Source: Acidobacteriota bacterium
GTDB lineage: Bacteria > Acidobacteriota > Vicinamibacteria > Vicinamibacterales > CAVVIG01
Length of the DNA: 38,696 bases
Assembly (NCBI GenBank): GCA_023265155.1
Contig: JAHFUL010000012.1
Span: forward strand, 1-38,696
Direction: 5' to 3'
Shown here: piece by piece, positions 8,956-19,289 of the stretch
Position numbering within the stretch: position 1 is the first letter of the stretch
How the letters are laid out: each line of letters opens with the position of its first letter
Program-made: the position numbers and the translations under genes
Notes under the pieces: generated by a model
The model's database searches: none
The model's input: the letters and a program-made list of their open reading frames with translations, nothing else
What the model was told of the DNA's origin: nothing

Positions 8956-9797
8956 GCCAGGTGTCTCCGTATCCTGTCGCCCTCTCGACCCGCCGTCTCG
9001 CGGCGCAGAGCGGCTGGAGTCTCGGCCGCCTCACCGAGATCTGGGAGTACAGAGAGCTGCTGTATTTTCTGATCTGGCGCGACATCAAGGTCCGCTACAA
9101 GCAGACGGTGCTCGGTGCGGGCTGGGCGATCATCCAGCCGGTCCTCACGATGGTGGTCTTCACCATTTTCTTTGGCCGGCTCGCCGGCATGCCCTCTGAC
9201 GGCATTCCCTATCCCGTGTTCTCGATGGCAGCGCTCGTGCCCTGGACGTACTTTGCCACGGCGCTGTCGAGCGGCAGCCAATCGGTCGTCGGCAGCCAGC
9301 ACGTGATCTCCAAGGTGTATTTCCCGCGACTCATCTTTCCTCTGGTCTCCGTGCTCGGGCCGCTCGTTGATTTTGGCATTGCGTTTCTCGTGCTGATTGC
9401 CCTCATGTTCTGGTACGGCATCCTTCCGGGCGCTGCCGTCCTCTGGCTTCCTGCGCTGCTGCTTCTGTCGATCCTCACGGCTGCCGCGGGCAGCGTCTGG
9501 TTGTCCGCACTGAACGTCCAGTACCGCGACGTTCGCTACGTCGTGCCGTTTGTCATCCAGTTGTGGATGTTCGCCTCGCCGGTGATCTATCCGGCCTCCC
9601 ACGTTCCCGAGCGATGGCGGACGCTCTTCTTTCTCAATCCGATGGCGGGCGTCATCGAAGGCTTCCGCTCGGCCCTCGTTGGCGGCTCGTCCCCAGGGTG
9701 GATCACGCTCGTGTCGGCTGCCGTCGTCATCGTGTCGCTCGTCGCTGGCGCGGCGTACTTTCACCGGCTCGAAGGCACGTTCGCCGATCGCATCTGA
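8952..9797 (+). CDS. wzm: ABC-2 type polysaccharide export permease (Wzm-like)
   Basis: LLYFLIWRDIKVRYKQTVLGAGWAIIQPVLTMVVFTIFFGRLAGMPSDGIPYPVFSMAALVPWTYFA; multiple TM segments. Confidence 0.94.
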   Translation: MSQVSPYPVALSTRRLAAQSGWSLGRLTEIWEYRELLYFLIWRDIKVRYKQTVLGAGWAIIQPVLTMVVFTIFFGRLAGMPSDGIPYPVFSMAALVPWTYFATALSSGSQSVVGSQHVISKVYFPRLIFPLVSVLGPLVDFGIAFLVLIALMFWYGILPGAAVLWLPALLLLSILTAAAGSVWLSALNVQYRDVRYVVPFVIQLWMFASPVIYPASHVPERWRTLFFLNPMAGVIEGFRSALVGGSSPGWITLVSAAVVIVSLVAGAAYFHRLEGTFADRI

Positions 9798-11107
9798 TGG
9801 CCGGCGCCCCAGTCATTCGCGCGGAGCATCTCGGCAAACGCTATCGTCTCGGCGCGCGCGGGCGGCAGTCGTCCACGGCCGGAGATGCCATAGCCGCGGC
9901 TGCCAGCCGGTTGCTCGGGCGTCTCCGCATCGGTCGCTCCACCGAGGTTTCGGACGACATCCTCTGGGCCCTCGACGATCTGACGTTCGAAGTTCAACCC
10001 GGTGAAACGATCGGCATCATCGGCCGCAACGGAGCCGGGAAGTCCACACTGTTGAAGATCCTTTCCCGAATCATGGAGCCCACAACCGGGTTCGCGGAGA
10101 TCACCGGCCGCGTCGGCTCCCTCCTCGAGGTGGGCACCGGATTTCATGCTGACCTGACGGGGCGGGAGAACACCTATCTGAACGGCGCGATTCTCGGGAT
10201 GAAGCGCGCCGAGATCGAGCGCAAATTCGACGAGATCGTCGCATTTGCGGAAGTGGACCGCTTCATCGACACGCCCGTGAAGTTCTATTCGAGCGGGATG
10301 TACATGCGTCTCGCGTTTGCGGTGGCCGCCCATCTCGAAACCGAGATCCTCGTCATCGATGAAGTCCTTGCCGTTGGCGACATCCAGTTCCAGAGGAAAT
10401 GCCTCGGGAAGATGAACGACATCGCCAGGCACGGGCGTACGGTGTTGTTCATCAGCCACAACATGGAAGCCATTCAGCGGCTGTGTTCAAGAGGCATGCT
10501 CCTCGATCGAGGACGCCTCATGGCCAGCGGCTCGATTGGCGAGGTCGTGACAAAGTATCGCGCCACTGAGCGCAGGCTCGTCGATATCGGCCGCTTCAAT
10601 GCCCGCGGCCGCAGCGGTACCGGATGGGCGCGCATCAGAGACCTGCGGCTGGTCGACATTGCCGGCAGGCCGGTGCCTGGCCGGCCGGCGGAAGAAGATC
10701 TGACGTTCGTAGTCGATCTCGAGCTCCACAACGCCTCGATGGTCGGCGCCAGTCTTCGCGGACTGATTCTCGAGCTCGTGATCCACTCGGACCAGGGACA
10801 GCCTCTCGTCTCGCTCATGAGCATCGACGACGAGGGCGTTGAGCTGCCATCGGCGGCGGGCTGCCGCATCACCGCCACGCTCTCGGGTCCGACGTTTCTG
10901 CCGGGACGTTACCGGCTGAACGCATTCCTGGGAATTCCGTACCGGGAACACGTCGACGAAGTCCCTGATGCGCTCGAGTTCGAGGTGCTGTCGCCCGTGC
11001 ATCCGTGGCGGCCGTACGAGCTGCACAGCTCGCGACAGATCGTCTGTCGCAAAGCCAGCTGGACGTGCACCGTTGACGCGCCGTTTGCGGGAGCCTCAGT
11101 CCCATGA
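9797..11107 (+). CDS. wzt: Polysaccharide ABC transporter ATP-binding protein with C-terminal extension (Wzt-like)
   Basis: Walker A IGRNGAGKSTLLKIL, YSSGMYMRLAFAVAAHLETEILVIDEVLAVGD; about 170 aa extra C-terminal beta-rich domain. Confidence 0.94.
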   Translation: MAGAPVIRAEHLGKRYRLGARGRQSSTAGDAIAAAASRLLGRLRIGRSTEVSDDILWALDDLTFEVQPGETIGIIGRNGAGKSTLLKILSRIMEPTTGFAEITGRVGSLLEVGTGFHADLTGRENTYLNGAILGMKRAEIERKFDEIVAFAEVDRFIDTPVKFYSSGMYMRLAFAVAAHLETEILVIDEVLAVGDIQFQRKCLGKMNDIARHGRTVLFISHNMEAIQRLCSRGMLLDRGRLMASGSIGEVVTKYRATERRLVDIGRFNARGRSGTGWARIRDLRLVDIAGRPVPGRPAEEDLTFVVDLELHNASMVGASLRGLILELVIHSDQGQPLVSLMSIDDEGVELPSAAGCRITATLSGPTFLPGRYRLNAFLGIPYREHVDEVPDALEFEVLSPVHPWRPYELHSSRQIVCRKASWTCTVDAPFAGASVP

Positions 11108-11919
11108 GCGCTCCTCAGAAGGCCAAAGCGCTCGCGAAGCGGATTCTTGGCCGCCATCCGATGGTCACGGTGCCGCCGGCCGTGGCGAACACGTATGTCG
11201 AGGCCGGCAACCAATGGTACCGGCCGACGCTCGGCGGCGCGCTGACGCTGGCGCCGCGTCTCGGAGGCGGCCGTGTCGTGCGGGAGGCGCTGGCGATCCT
11301 CGATCGTCTGGGCGAGGACGTCTACCTCACGTTCGTGCGCAATTTCTATCTCGCCGGTCTCGCGAAGTACGGCGACGGTTGGCAGTATGCGGACATCAAT
11401 ACGGCGCTCGTCGGGCTCGCGGAGGTTTTACAACCAGCCGCGTACCTGGAAATCGGCGTGCGCCGCGGTCGGAGCCTGGCGATGGTGGCCTCGAAGGCGC
11501 CCGCCTGCCACATCGTGGCGTGCGACCTGTTCATTGAGAACTACGCCAACATGGAGAATCCCGGCCCCGACTTCGTGCGCAGTGAGGTTCAACGCTTCGG
11601 GTTCTCCGGAACCCTCGAGTTCATCGTCGGCGATTCGACCAGAGTACTGTCGCCATTCTTCGACGAGCGCCCCGGCCTTTTCTTCGACATCATTACCGTC
11701 GACGGCGATCACACAGCCGCGGGCGCTCACGCGGATCTGATCAACGTCATGCCGCGGCTCAAGATTGGCGGCGCCCTCGTCTTCGACGATGTGTCGAACC
11801 CGTCTCATCCGGAGCTCGGCCAGGTGTGGCGCGACACCGTCGTCGCGCGATCCGAGCTCTCGACGTTCACTTTCGACGAGATTGGATTCGGTGTTGGAGT
11901 GGCGATTCGCCATGCGTGA
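11104..11919 (+). CDS. Class I SAM-dependent methyltransferase-like protein
   Basis: PAAYLEIGVRRGRSLAMVASKAPACHIVACDLF; FFDIITVDGDHTAAGAHADLINVMPRLKIGGALVFDD. Confidence 0.75.
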   Translation: MSAPQKAKALAKRILGRHPMVTVPPAVANTYVEAGNQWYRPTLGGALTLAPRLGGGRVVREALAILDRLGEDVYLTFVRNFYLAGLAKYGDGWQYADINTALVGLAEVLQPAAYLEIGVRRGRSLAMVASKAPACHIVACDLFIENYANMENPGPDFVRSEVQRFGFSGTLEFIVGDSTRVLSPFFDERPGLFFDIITVDGDHTAAGAHADLINVMPRLKIGGALVFDDVSNPSHPELGQVWRDTVVARSELSTFTFDEIGFGVGVAIRHA

Positions 11920-12841
11920 CAAGAACCAGAAAGCCGTTGTCACCGGCGGGAGCGGCTTCATCGGTCAGGCGCTCGTCGCGCATCTGCGGTTGGGCGGCTG
12001 GCAGGTCCTCGCCGTGGATCGCCAGCCGTTCCCCGACGCGGCGCAGCCGGCGATGGCCGCCGACGTCGCCCAGCCGGGTGCGCTTGCGCGCGTGGTGGAC
12101 GAGCGCACGACCATCTTCCACCTTGCAGCCTCGGCTGATGTCGCCGCCTCGGTGGCGAGTCCGCGCCGCGACTTCGACAACACCTTCCGGGGCGTCTTCG
12201 AGGTCCTCGAGGCGGCGCGGGACGTGAACTGCAAGGTCATTTTTCCCTCGACGGCGTCGATTTTCGACGCGAGCCATCAACTGCCGCTTCCCGAGCGCGC
12301 GTTCCCGCGGCCGTCCTCGCCCTATGCCGCGGGGAAGCTTGGCGGCGAGGCGTACTGTCACGCGTACCACCGGAGCTATGGCCTGGACGTTCGCATCGCG
12401 CGGCTGTTCAGCGTCTACGGCCCGGGCATGTACCGATTCGCGATCCACGATCTCATCCGAAAAATCCAGGCGAACCCGGAAGAAATCGAGCTGCTCGGTG
12501 ACGGCACGCAAGTGCGCGACTATCTGTACATTGATGATGCGGTGCGCGGTCTCGAGATGATTGCGACGCAGGCAGATCCTGGGGAGGACTACAACCTTGC
12601 GTCGGGTGTTCCCGTGCGCCTCTGCGACCTGGCGCGCACGATTGCCGAGTTGATGGGCCGCCCGAACATCCGCATCGTGCCGACCGGCCGCTCGTTCCCC
12701 GGGGATACGCCCCGCTGGTTTGCGGACATCTCGAAGATCCGCCGGCTCGGCTTCGAGCCCAGAGTGGATTTTCGCGCCGGGCTGCAGCGAACGATCGCGG
12801 CGCTCGTTCCAACATCCGGCGAAGTGGTGGCCACGCGGTGA
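11912..12841 (+). CDS. NAD-dependent epimerase/dehydratase (extended SDR)
   Basis: AVVTGGSGFIGQALVAHLRLGGW; PSTASIF..SSPYAAGKLGGEAY; DGTQVRDYLYIDDAVRGLEMIA. Confidence 0.9.
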   Translation: MRDKNQKAVVTGGSGFIGQALVAHLRLGGWQVLAVDRQPFPDAAQPAMAADVAQPGALARVVDERTTIFHLAASADVAASVASPRRDFDNTFRGVFEVLEAARDVNCKVIFPSTASIFDASHQLPLPERAFPRPSSPYAAGKLGGEAYCHAYHRSYGLDVRIARLFSVYGPGMYRFAIHDLIRKIQANPEEIELLGDGTQVRDYLYIDDAVRGLEMIATQADPGEDYNLASGVPVRLCDLARTIAELMGRPNIRIVPTGRSFPGDTPRWFADISKIRRLGFEPRVDFRAGLQRTIAALVPTSGEVVATR

Positions 12842-14016
12842 TGGAGCCCCGCGACGAGGTGGCGTACGTGCTGCCAGACAAACTGGGCGGCGTCTTCAAC
12901 TACGTGGGCAATCTGCTTGCGCACCGGCGCGACGATCGCCTCTCGGCTGCCGCGATTCGCACCGACAACGCGTCGGACGCTGACGCCAGATGCGAGGAGC
13001 CGCTTCGGGCCGATCGCGAGGTCCGCTTTTCCTACGCGCTGCCTCCGGAGAACATCTACTCGGTTCTGCGCCGTCTCGCGCGCGTGTTTTCCGGGCGGCC
13101 TGGCGTCATCGTCGCCAATGACTGGATCGAGCTGGCGCTCACGGCGATCCACGACACGGGGCGGGCCGTCGTGGCGATTACACATGGAGATTTCGACTAC
13201 TACTACGACCTCGCCCTGCGGCATCGCGATACGATCGATGCCTACGTGACGTACAGCGAGCGGATGTTCCAGCGGTTGCGTGAACTGTTGCCAGAGCGTC
13301 GCGACACGATCTTCTTCCTGCCGTACGGAGTGGTGATCCCCGTCGTGGTCCGGCACCCGGCCGACGGCCCGTTGAGGCTTCTCTATGTCGGAAGGCTGAC
13401 GCGCGCAAAAGGCGTGTTCGACTTGCCGGCGATCGACGCCCGGCTTCGCGAGAGGGGCGTTGACGTCGCGTGGACGATCCAAGGCACGGGACCGCACGAA
13501 GCGGCGCTGAGAGACGCGTGGCGCGATGCGCACGACATCCGCTGGACCGGCATGCAGCCGATGGCGGACGTGCTGCGGTTGTACGCGTCGCACGATGTGC
13601 TCGTGATGCCCAGCCGCAACGAAGGCCTTCCGGTCGCACTGCTCGAGGCGGGGGCCGCTGGAGTCGTGCCGGTCGCGAGCAATCTCGCCAGCGGGATTCC
13701 CGACGTCGTACTACCCGGGCTGACCGGCTACCGTCCCGAACCGGGCGACATCGACGGATTTGCGGAAGCGATCGCGTCGCTCGCGGCTGACCGCGACGAG
13801 CTCGAACGGATGAGCCGCCGCGTCCGCGAGCGCGTGGCGGCAACGTACGACGCGTCGATGTGCACGGCGGCGTACGAGCGGCTGTTTGCCGACTGGCGCC
13901 AATGGAAACGGGTGCGGCCGGCTCGCGTGCATCTGTCGTACGGGAGCCGTCTCGACCAGCCGTGGCTGCCCAATCCGCTGGTGCGCGCGCTTCGATCGAC
14001 ATGGATGAAGTCGTGA
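12841..14016 (+). CDS. Glycosyltransferase family 4-type (GT-B)
   Basis: LRLLYVGRLTRAKGVFDLPAI; VLVMPSRNEGLPVALLEAGAAGVVPVASNLASGIPDVVLPGLTGYRPEPGD. Confidence 0.88.
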   Translation: MEPRDEVAYVLPDKLGGVFNYVGNLLAHRRDDRLSAAAIRTDNASDADARCEEPLRADREVRFSYALPPENIYSVLRRLARVFSGRPGVIVANDWIELALTAIHDTGRAVVAITHGDFDYYYDLALRHRDTIDAYVTYSERMFQRLRELLPERRDTIFFLPYGVVIPVVVRHPADGPLRLLYVGRLTRAKGVFDLPAIDARLRERGVDVAWTIQGTGPHEAALRDAWRDAHDIRWTGMQPMADVLRLYASHDVLVMPSRNEGLPVALLEAGAAGVVPVASNLASGIPDVVLPGLTGYRPEPGDIDGFAEAIASLAADRDELERMSRRVRERVAATYDASMCTAAYERLFADWRQWKRVRPARVHLSYGSRLDQPWLPNPLVRALRSTWMKS

Positions 14017-14960
14017 GCACGGCAGACCCCAAGTCCAGCGGCGCGGTGCCCCTGGTCAGCGTGCTGATGACGGCCTACAACCGCGAGGATTACATCGGCG
14101 AGGCGATCGAGAGCGTCCTTGCCCAGACGTTCGCGAGTTTCGAGCTCATCGTCGTCGACGACCGGTCGACGGATCGCACGCGGGAGGTGGTCCAGCACTA
14201 CCTCGGCGATCCGCGCGTGCGTCTCGTCTGCAACGATCGCAATCTTGGCGACTACCCGAATCGCAATCACGCCTCGACGTTCGCGCGGGGCGAGCTCATG
14301 AAGTACCACGATTCCGACGACCTGATGTATCCGCACTGCCTCGAGATCATGGTCAGCGCGCTTCAGGCGCATCCCTCGGCAGCGTTTGCATTGTCGGGCA
14401 ATGCCGGGTGGCCAGGCGGACCGTCGCCGATGCTCCTCACGCCGCGGATGTGCTATCAGCGCGAGTTTCTCGGCAGCGGCGCGGTGTTCCGCCCGGGGCC
14501 GGCAGGCGCGCTGTTCCGGACCGGCGCGTTCGTCGAACTGGGTCGGTTCCCTCTCGGTGGGATCCATTCCGACACGCTCTTCTGGATCGCTGCGTGCGCC
14601 AGGCGATCGGTCGTGCTGACGCAGGGCGATCTCCTCTATTACCGCGTGCACGCCGGCCAGGAGCTCCAACGACTCGACGTCTCGTACGAGTTGGCGCGGC
14701 TCGAGGGGATCATGTTTCGCGCGATCGACGCCCCCGAATGCCCGCTCGACGCCGCGGAGCGTGAGCAGGCGAAGCGGAACCTTGTGGCAGGGTTCATCAG
14801 GCGCACGATCCGCGACGTGCGAAACGTTCAACCGCGGCTCGCACTGTTCCGGCTGAAACACAGCGGCTTGAGTCTTGTGGAATGGCTCCGCTACACGCGT
14901 CGCCCGCGGCGCCAGACCGCGGCCGGGACGCCGCCACCGCTCGCCAAGGAACAAGGGTGA
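14001..14960 (+). CDS. Glycosyltransferase family 2 (GT-A)
   Basis: VPLVSVLMTAYNREDYIGEAIESVLAQTFASFELIVVDDRSTDRTREVV; KYHDSDDLMYPHCLE. Confidence 0.92.
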   Translation: MDEVVSTADPKSSGAVPLVSVLMTAYNREDYIGEAIESVLAQTFASFELIVVDDRSTDRTREVVQHYLGDPRVRLVCNDRNLGDYPNRNHASTFARGELMKYHDSDDLMYPHCLEIMVSALQAHPSAAFALSGNAGWPGGPSPMLLTPRMCYQREFLGSGAVFRPGPAGALFRTGAFVELGRFPLGGIHSDTLFWIAACARRSVVLTQGDLLYYRVHAGQELQRLDVSYELARLEGIMFRAIDAPECPLDAAEREQAKRNLVAGFIRRTIRDVRNVQPRLALFRLKHSGLSLVEWLRYTRRPRRQTAAGTPPPLAKEQG

Positions 14961-16309
14961 AGGTCGCACACGCCCTCGGCTGGTACTACCCCGAGAGTCT
15001 TGGGGGGACCGAGATTTACGTGTCCGGGCTGTGCCGCCGCCTGCGGCACGCCGGGCATGACGTGTACGTCGCGGCTCCCGAAGCCGGTCGCGAGGGCACC
15101 GCGGCATATTGCCACGAAGGGACTCCGGTTTTTCGGTATCCGATCCCCGCCGCACCGTCCCGTGATGAAGCTCAGGGGCGGAAGGCCGCTCGCGGCGCCG
15201 AGCTGTTCCATCGCTGGCTCGCGGAGCTTCGTCCCGACGTCCTGCACGTGCACAGCCTTGTCACCGGTCTTGGATTGCACGAACTGAGGGCGGCCAGGCG
15301 CCTCGGGATCCAGATCGTGCTCACGCATCATCTTCCCTCGCTTGGCTACATCTGCCGCCGCGGCACGCTGCTGGAGCGTGACGCGCGGCCGTGCGACGGC
15401 CTGGCTTCGCCGGGACGTTGCGCCGCCTGCATGCTTATCTCGCGCGGCCTTCCCACTTTGGCGGCCGAGACCCTGGCGCTTCTGCCGCCGCGGGTCAGCA
15501 CGGCACTCGGGGTGATGCCGGGGGCGCTCGGGACCGGCTTCGGCATGACGGCATCAATTGCCGAGGACGCGCGCCGCGAACGCGAGCTCTCGACACTCGT
15601 CGACTGGCAGGTCGTGCTGAACGAGTCGGCACGCCGGATCATCGCCGCCAATGGCCTGCCGACCGATCGCATCGTCCTCAATCGCCTCGGTATCGATCAC
15701 CAGACAGTTGTCAGGAAGCCGCCGATCGAGGAGGCGCCGACCCGACGGCCGATCCGCATCGGCTATCTCGGGCGGATCGATCGCACCAAGGGCGTGCGCG
15801 AACTGGTCCTCGCTGCTGCGAAGGTGCCGCGCGAGATCCGATTCACGCTTGAAATCAGAGGACCGGTGCGAGTGGAAGCCGAGCGTCGCCTGCATGAAGA
15901 ATTGCAGCGAATCGCCCTCGGCGATTCGCGGGTGATATTCAGCCCGGAAGTGACGTCTGCCGAAGTGCCCTCGGTCCTTGCCGGGTTCGACGTTCTTTGC
16001 TGCCCATCGACCTGGTTCGAAAATGGCCCGACCGTGGCGCTGGAAGCCATGAGCGTCGGAACACCGCTCATTGCGAGCCGCCTAGGCAATCTCGCCGAGA
16101 TCGTCGAAGACGATGTGAACGGGCGGCTCGTGCCGCCTGGCGACGTCGACGCGCTTTCAGCGGCGCTCGGACAGGCCGCGGACGATCCGGCTGGAACGAT
16201 CGACCGGTGGCGTGCCTGTCTCGGCGCGGTGCGGTCGCTCGATGAAATCGCCGACGACTATCTGGCGCTCTACGCGCGCCTCGATGTCAGACAGGCGCAG
16301 GCTTCCTAG
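14957..16309 (+). CDS. Glycosyltransferase family 4-type
   Basis: GTG start overlapping the previous stop; ALGWYYPESLGGTEIYVSGLCRRLRHAGHDVYVAAP; IRIGYLGRIDRTKGVRELVLAAAKV; CPSTWFENGPTVALEAMSVGTPLIASRLGNLAEIV. Confidence 0.9.
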   Translation: MKVAHALGWYYPESLGGTEIYVSGLCRRLRHAGHDVYVAAPEAGREGTAAYCHEGTPVFRYPIPAAPSRDEAQGRKAARGAELFHRWLAELRPDVLHVHSLVTGLGLHELRAARRLGIQIVLTHHLPSLGYICRRGTLLERDARPCDGLASPGRCAACMLISRGLPTLAAETLALLPPRVSTALGVMPGALGTGFGMTASIAEDARRERELSTLVDWQVVLNESARRIIAANGLPTDRIVLNRLGIDHQTVVRKPPIEEAPTRRPIRIGYLGRIDRTKGVRELVLAAAKVPREIRFTLEIRGPVRVEAERRLHEELQRIALGDSRVIFSPEVTSAEVPSVLAGFDVLCCPSTWFENGPTVALEAMSVGTPLIASRLGNLAEIVEDDVNGRLVPPGDVDALSAALGQAADDPAGTIDRWRACLGAVRSLDEIADDYLALYARLDVRQAQAS

Positions 16310-16315
16310 ATCCAC

Positions 16316-17554
16316 ATGGCCCGGATCTGCGTGATGACTGCCGGCCATCTGGCCACCTGCCCGCGAATGACCAAAGCTGCCGACGCGCTTTCAGCAGCCG
16401 GTCATGACGTTCGCGTCGTCAGCACCCGACACACCCCGTGGGCCGTGGAGGCAGACGACGAGATACGCGCGACCCGGTCATGGCCATGGAGCGTCGTCGA
16501 CTATCGGAAGGACGCGGCGCGACTGCTGTACGTGAAGTCCGGCCTGAGGGGTCGCTCGGCCCTGGCCATGGCGAGGCAGCTGGGCGCGTCGCAGGTGCCC
16601 TTCGCTGTGGGCGTCCACGCGTATGCTCGGGTCCATCCGGAACTGGTGAGCGCGGCGCTCGAGGAGCCGGCCGATCTTTTCTATGGTGGGACCACCGGGG
16701 CGATCGCGGCAGCCGCCGAGGCGGCCTGCCGCGCCGGCGCGCCCTATGGTCTCGACCTCGAGGACTTTCACGCCGAGGAACAGGAAGGTCCAGACGGTCC
16801 GTTGATGAACGCCCTGGGCGATCGCATCGTGGCGCGCGTGGCCCCGGACGCGGCCTTCGTGACGACGTCGAGCGGCGCGAACGCCGCGGAGTACCGCCGC
16901 CGGTACCGCGTCCACGCGGTGACGATCAACAACACGTTTCCGCTTCCGCTGCACACGCCGGCGATCGCCCGCCGCGACGGGTCGCCACTGAGGGCGTACT
17001 GGTTCAGTCAGACGATCGGATCGGGACGCGGTCTCGAGGGGTTCATCAGGGGGGCCGGCGCCGCGCACGTCCCCGTCGAGCTTCATCTCCGCGGCCGCTC
17101 GTCCGCAGGATATGTCGAGACGCTCAAACAGCTGGCCGCGTCGCTGGCACCCCAACTCTCGATCGTCACGTCCGAACCGGCGTCGCCGGACAGGATGGTC
17201 GCGCTTTGTGAAGATCACGACTTTGGCCTGGCGATCGAGGAAGGCCACATGCTGAGCCGACAGTTCAGTCTGAGCAACAAGGCCCTGACGTATATCCTCG
17301 GGGGCCTTGCGGTTGTCCTGACCGACACCGAGGGTCAGCGTGAACTGGGACAGGGCGTCGGGGAGGGCGCTCTCATCTATCGCGAAGGGGACTACGAGAC
17401 GCTCGCACAGGGTCTCCGCCGCTGGTATCAGGAACCGGAGCGTTTGCTCGCCGCGCGTCGCGCAGCATGGGCCGCAGCGGCCGGGCGCTGGCACTGGGAG
17501 CATGCTTCCCAAAGCGGCGCGCTCGTGGCGGCCGTTGGACGCGTCCTCTCATGA
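16316..17554 (+). CDS. Glycosyltransferase (GT-B, family 4-like)
   Basis: MARICVMTAGHLATCPRMTKAADALSAAGHDVRVVSTRH; C-terminal SRQFSLSNKALTYILGGLAVVLTDTEGQRELGQGVGEGALIYREGDYETLAQGL. Confidence 0.78.
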   Translation: MARICVMTAGHLATCPRMTKAADALSAAGHDVRVVSTRHTPWAVEADDEIRATRSWPWSVVDYRKDAARLLYVKSGLRGRSALAMARQLGASQVPFAVGVHAYARVHPELVSAALEEPADLFYGGTTGAIAAAAEAACRAGAPYGLDLEDFHAEEQEGPDGPLMNALGDRIVARVAPDAAFVTTSSGANAAEYRRRYRVHAVTINNTFPLPLHTPAIARRDGSPLRAYWFSQTIGSGRGLEGFIRGAGAAHVPVELHLRGRSSAGYVETLKQLAASLAPQLSIVTSEPASPDRMVALCEDHDFGLAIEEGHMLSRQFSLSNKALTYILGGLAVVLTDTEGQRELGQGVGEGALIYREGDYETLAQGLRRWYQEPERLLAARRAAWAAAAGRWHWEHASQSGALVAAVGRVLS

Positions 17555-18606
17555 ACGGTTCGGCCCTTCGCGTGCTCCTGGTCATGGATCCGTTCATCGC
17601 CGTTCCACCGAAACACTACGGCGGCATCGAGCGGGTCATCGCCGACCTTGGCAGTGGATTACTTCAGCGTGGTCACGAGGTCACCCTGTGGGCGGCTCCG
17701 GGATCCAGAATCGACACGGCCACCGTCGTTCCGTTTGGAACCGAAGGTGAGTGGACCCGATGGAGCAACCTGCGGAACACCGCGACCGTAACCACCAGGC
17801 TCTATCGTGGCCGCTCGCAGTTCGACGTGGTTCACAACTTCGGCCGGCTCGCCTACCTCTCGGGTGTGCTGTCGTGGAACCTGCCGAAGGTGCAGACGTA
17901 CATGCGCACGGTCAACCCCGGCAACATGCGCAAGGTGCAGGCGCTTGGCGCCAGGCGGCTGTGTTTCACCGCGGTAAGCGCGGCGATCAGCCGGACCGGC
18001 GAGCCCGGCGGCGGCGATTGGCGCGTCATTTACAACTGCGCTTCGCCCGATATGTACCAGTTTCAGGCCGCGGTCGATCCGGCCACGGCTCCGCTCGTCT
18101 TTCTCGGCCGGCTGGATCGCTGCAAGGGCGCGCATACCGCGATCACCATCGCCGAGCGGCTGAATCGCGAGCTCATCATTGCCGGAAACGTGTCGACGCT
18201 GCCTCATGAACGCGAATACTTCGAACGGGACGTGCAGCCGCGCATCGACGGTGGGCGTGTTCGTTACATCGGTCCCGTCGACGATCGACAGAAGAACACG
18301 CTCCTCGGCGGCGCGGCCGCTCTCCTGACCCCCATCGAATTCGAGGAGCCTTTCCCTGTCGTTCTGCCGGAGGCGATGCTGTGCGGCACGCCGGTCATCG
18401 GATTCCGGCGCGGCGGACTGCCGGAGGGCATAGACGATGGGCGGACCGGCTTTGTGTGCGACACAGTCGACGAAATGATGACGGCCGTCGGCCGGCTGGG
18501 TGAGATCAAGCGTCACGCGTGCCGGGCGGAGGCGGAGCGTCGATTCAGCACCGAGACAATCGTGGGCGACTACGAGCGGCTCTATCTGGATTTGTGCCGG
18601 AGCTGA
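17551..18606 (+). CDS. Glycosyltransferase family 4-type
   Basis: HYGGIERVIADLGSGLLQRGHEVTLWAAPGS; PLVFLGRLDRCKGAHTAITIAERL; TPIEFEEPFPVVLPEAMLCGTPVIGFRRGGLPEGIDDGRTGFVCDTVDEM. Confidence 0.92.
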   Translation: MNGSALRVLLVMDPFIAVPPKHYGGIERVIADLGSGLLQRGHEVTLWAAPGSRIDTATVVPFGTEGEWTRWSNLRNTATVTTRLYRGRSQFDVVHNFGRLAYLSGVLSWNLPKVQTYMRTVNPGNMRKVQALGARRLCFTAVSAAISRTGEPGGGDWRVIYNCASPDMYQFQAAVDPATAPLVFLGRLDRCKGAHTAITIAERLNRELIIAGNVSTLPHEREYFERDVQPRIDGGRVRYIGPVDDRQKNTLLGGAAALLTPIEFEEPFPVVLPEAMLCGTPVIGFRRGGLPEGIDDGRTGFVCDTVDEMMTAVGRLGEIKRHACRAEAERRFSTETIVGDYERLYLDLCRS

Positions 18607-19289
18607 CGCCTATCCCGGAAGGTCCGTGGCTCAACGTCGGCTCGGGTCCGGCGGAAGCGGCCGGCTGGATTCACCTGGACGGGTCGTGGCAGGCGAAGAT
18701 CGCGGGGCACCGGTGGTTGTCGCCGGTCGGCCGCCTGATGTTCAAGAAGGAGATTGGTCACTGGCCGGCCAGTGTGAGGTATCGCGACGTGCGAAACGGG
18801 CTGGGCTACGGTCCGAGCTCAGTCGCCGTCGTGTACTCGTCGCACATGCTGGAGCATCTCCATCGCTCGGAGGCGCTCGGTTTCCTGGTCGAGGTCAATC
18901 GCTCGCTCGCGCCTGGCGGAGTCCTTCGGGTCGTCGTGCCCGATCTGGCGTCGATCGTCGGCTGGTATCAGGCGCATCGGAACGAGCCCGCGGACGGGCG
19001 GAAGGGTTCGAGCAGCGATCTGCTGATGGACATGCTGCTGCTGCGATCTCGCGAGGCGCCAAACGGCCGGAGTCCCGCGGGCTGGGTGAAGCGGGCGATC
19101 ACACTGCACGAGCACAAATGGATGTACGACGCAGAAGGGCTGCGGGCCTTGTTCGTGGAGGCGGGCTTCCGCCATGCGGAACCGCGAGGGTTTCTCGAGA
19201 GCGCGATACCGTCGGCGCGGCTGGCACTGGTCGAGTCGGCCGACCGCGTGTGCGATGGGGCGGGCGTCTCGGTCGAGGCGCGAAAATGA
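18594..19289 (+). CDS. SAM-dependent methyltransferase-like protein (GTG start)
   Basis: WLNVGSGPAEAAGWIHLD; VVYSSHMLEHLHRSEALGFLVEVNRSLAPGGVLRVVVPDLASIVGWY; HEHKWMYDAEGLRALFVEAGF. Confidence 0.8.
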   Translation: MPELTPIPEGPWLNVGSGPAEAAGWIHLDGSWQAKIAGHRWLSPVGRLMFKKEIGHWPASVRYRDVRNGLGYGPSSVAVVYSSHMLEHLHRSEALGFLVEVNRSLAPGGVLRVVVPDLASIVGWYQAHRNEPADGRKGSSSDLLMDMLLLRSREAPNGRSPAGWVKRAITLHEHKWMYDAEGLRALFVEAGFRHAEPRGFLESAIPSARLALVESADRVCDGAGVSVEARK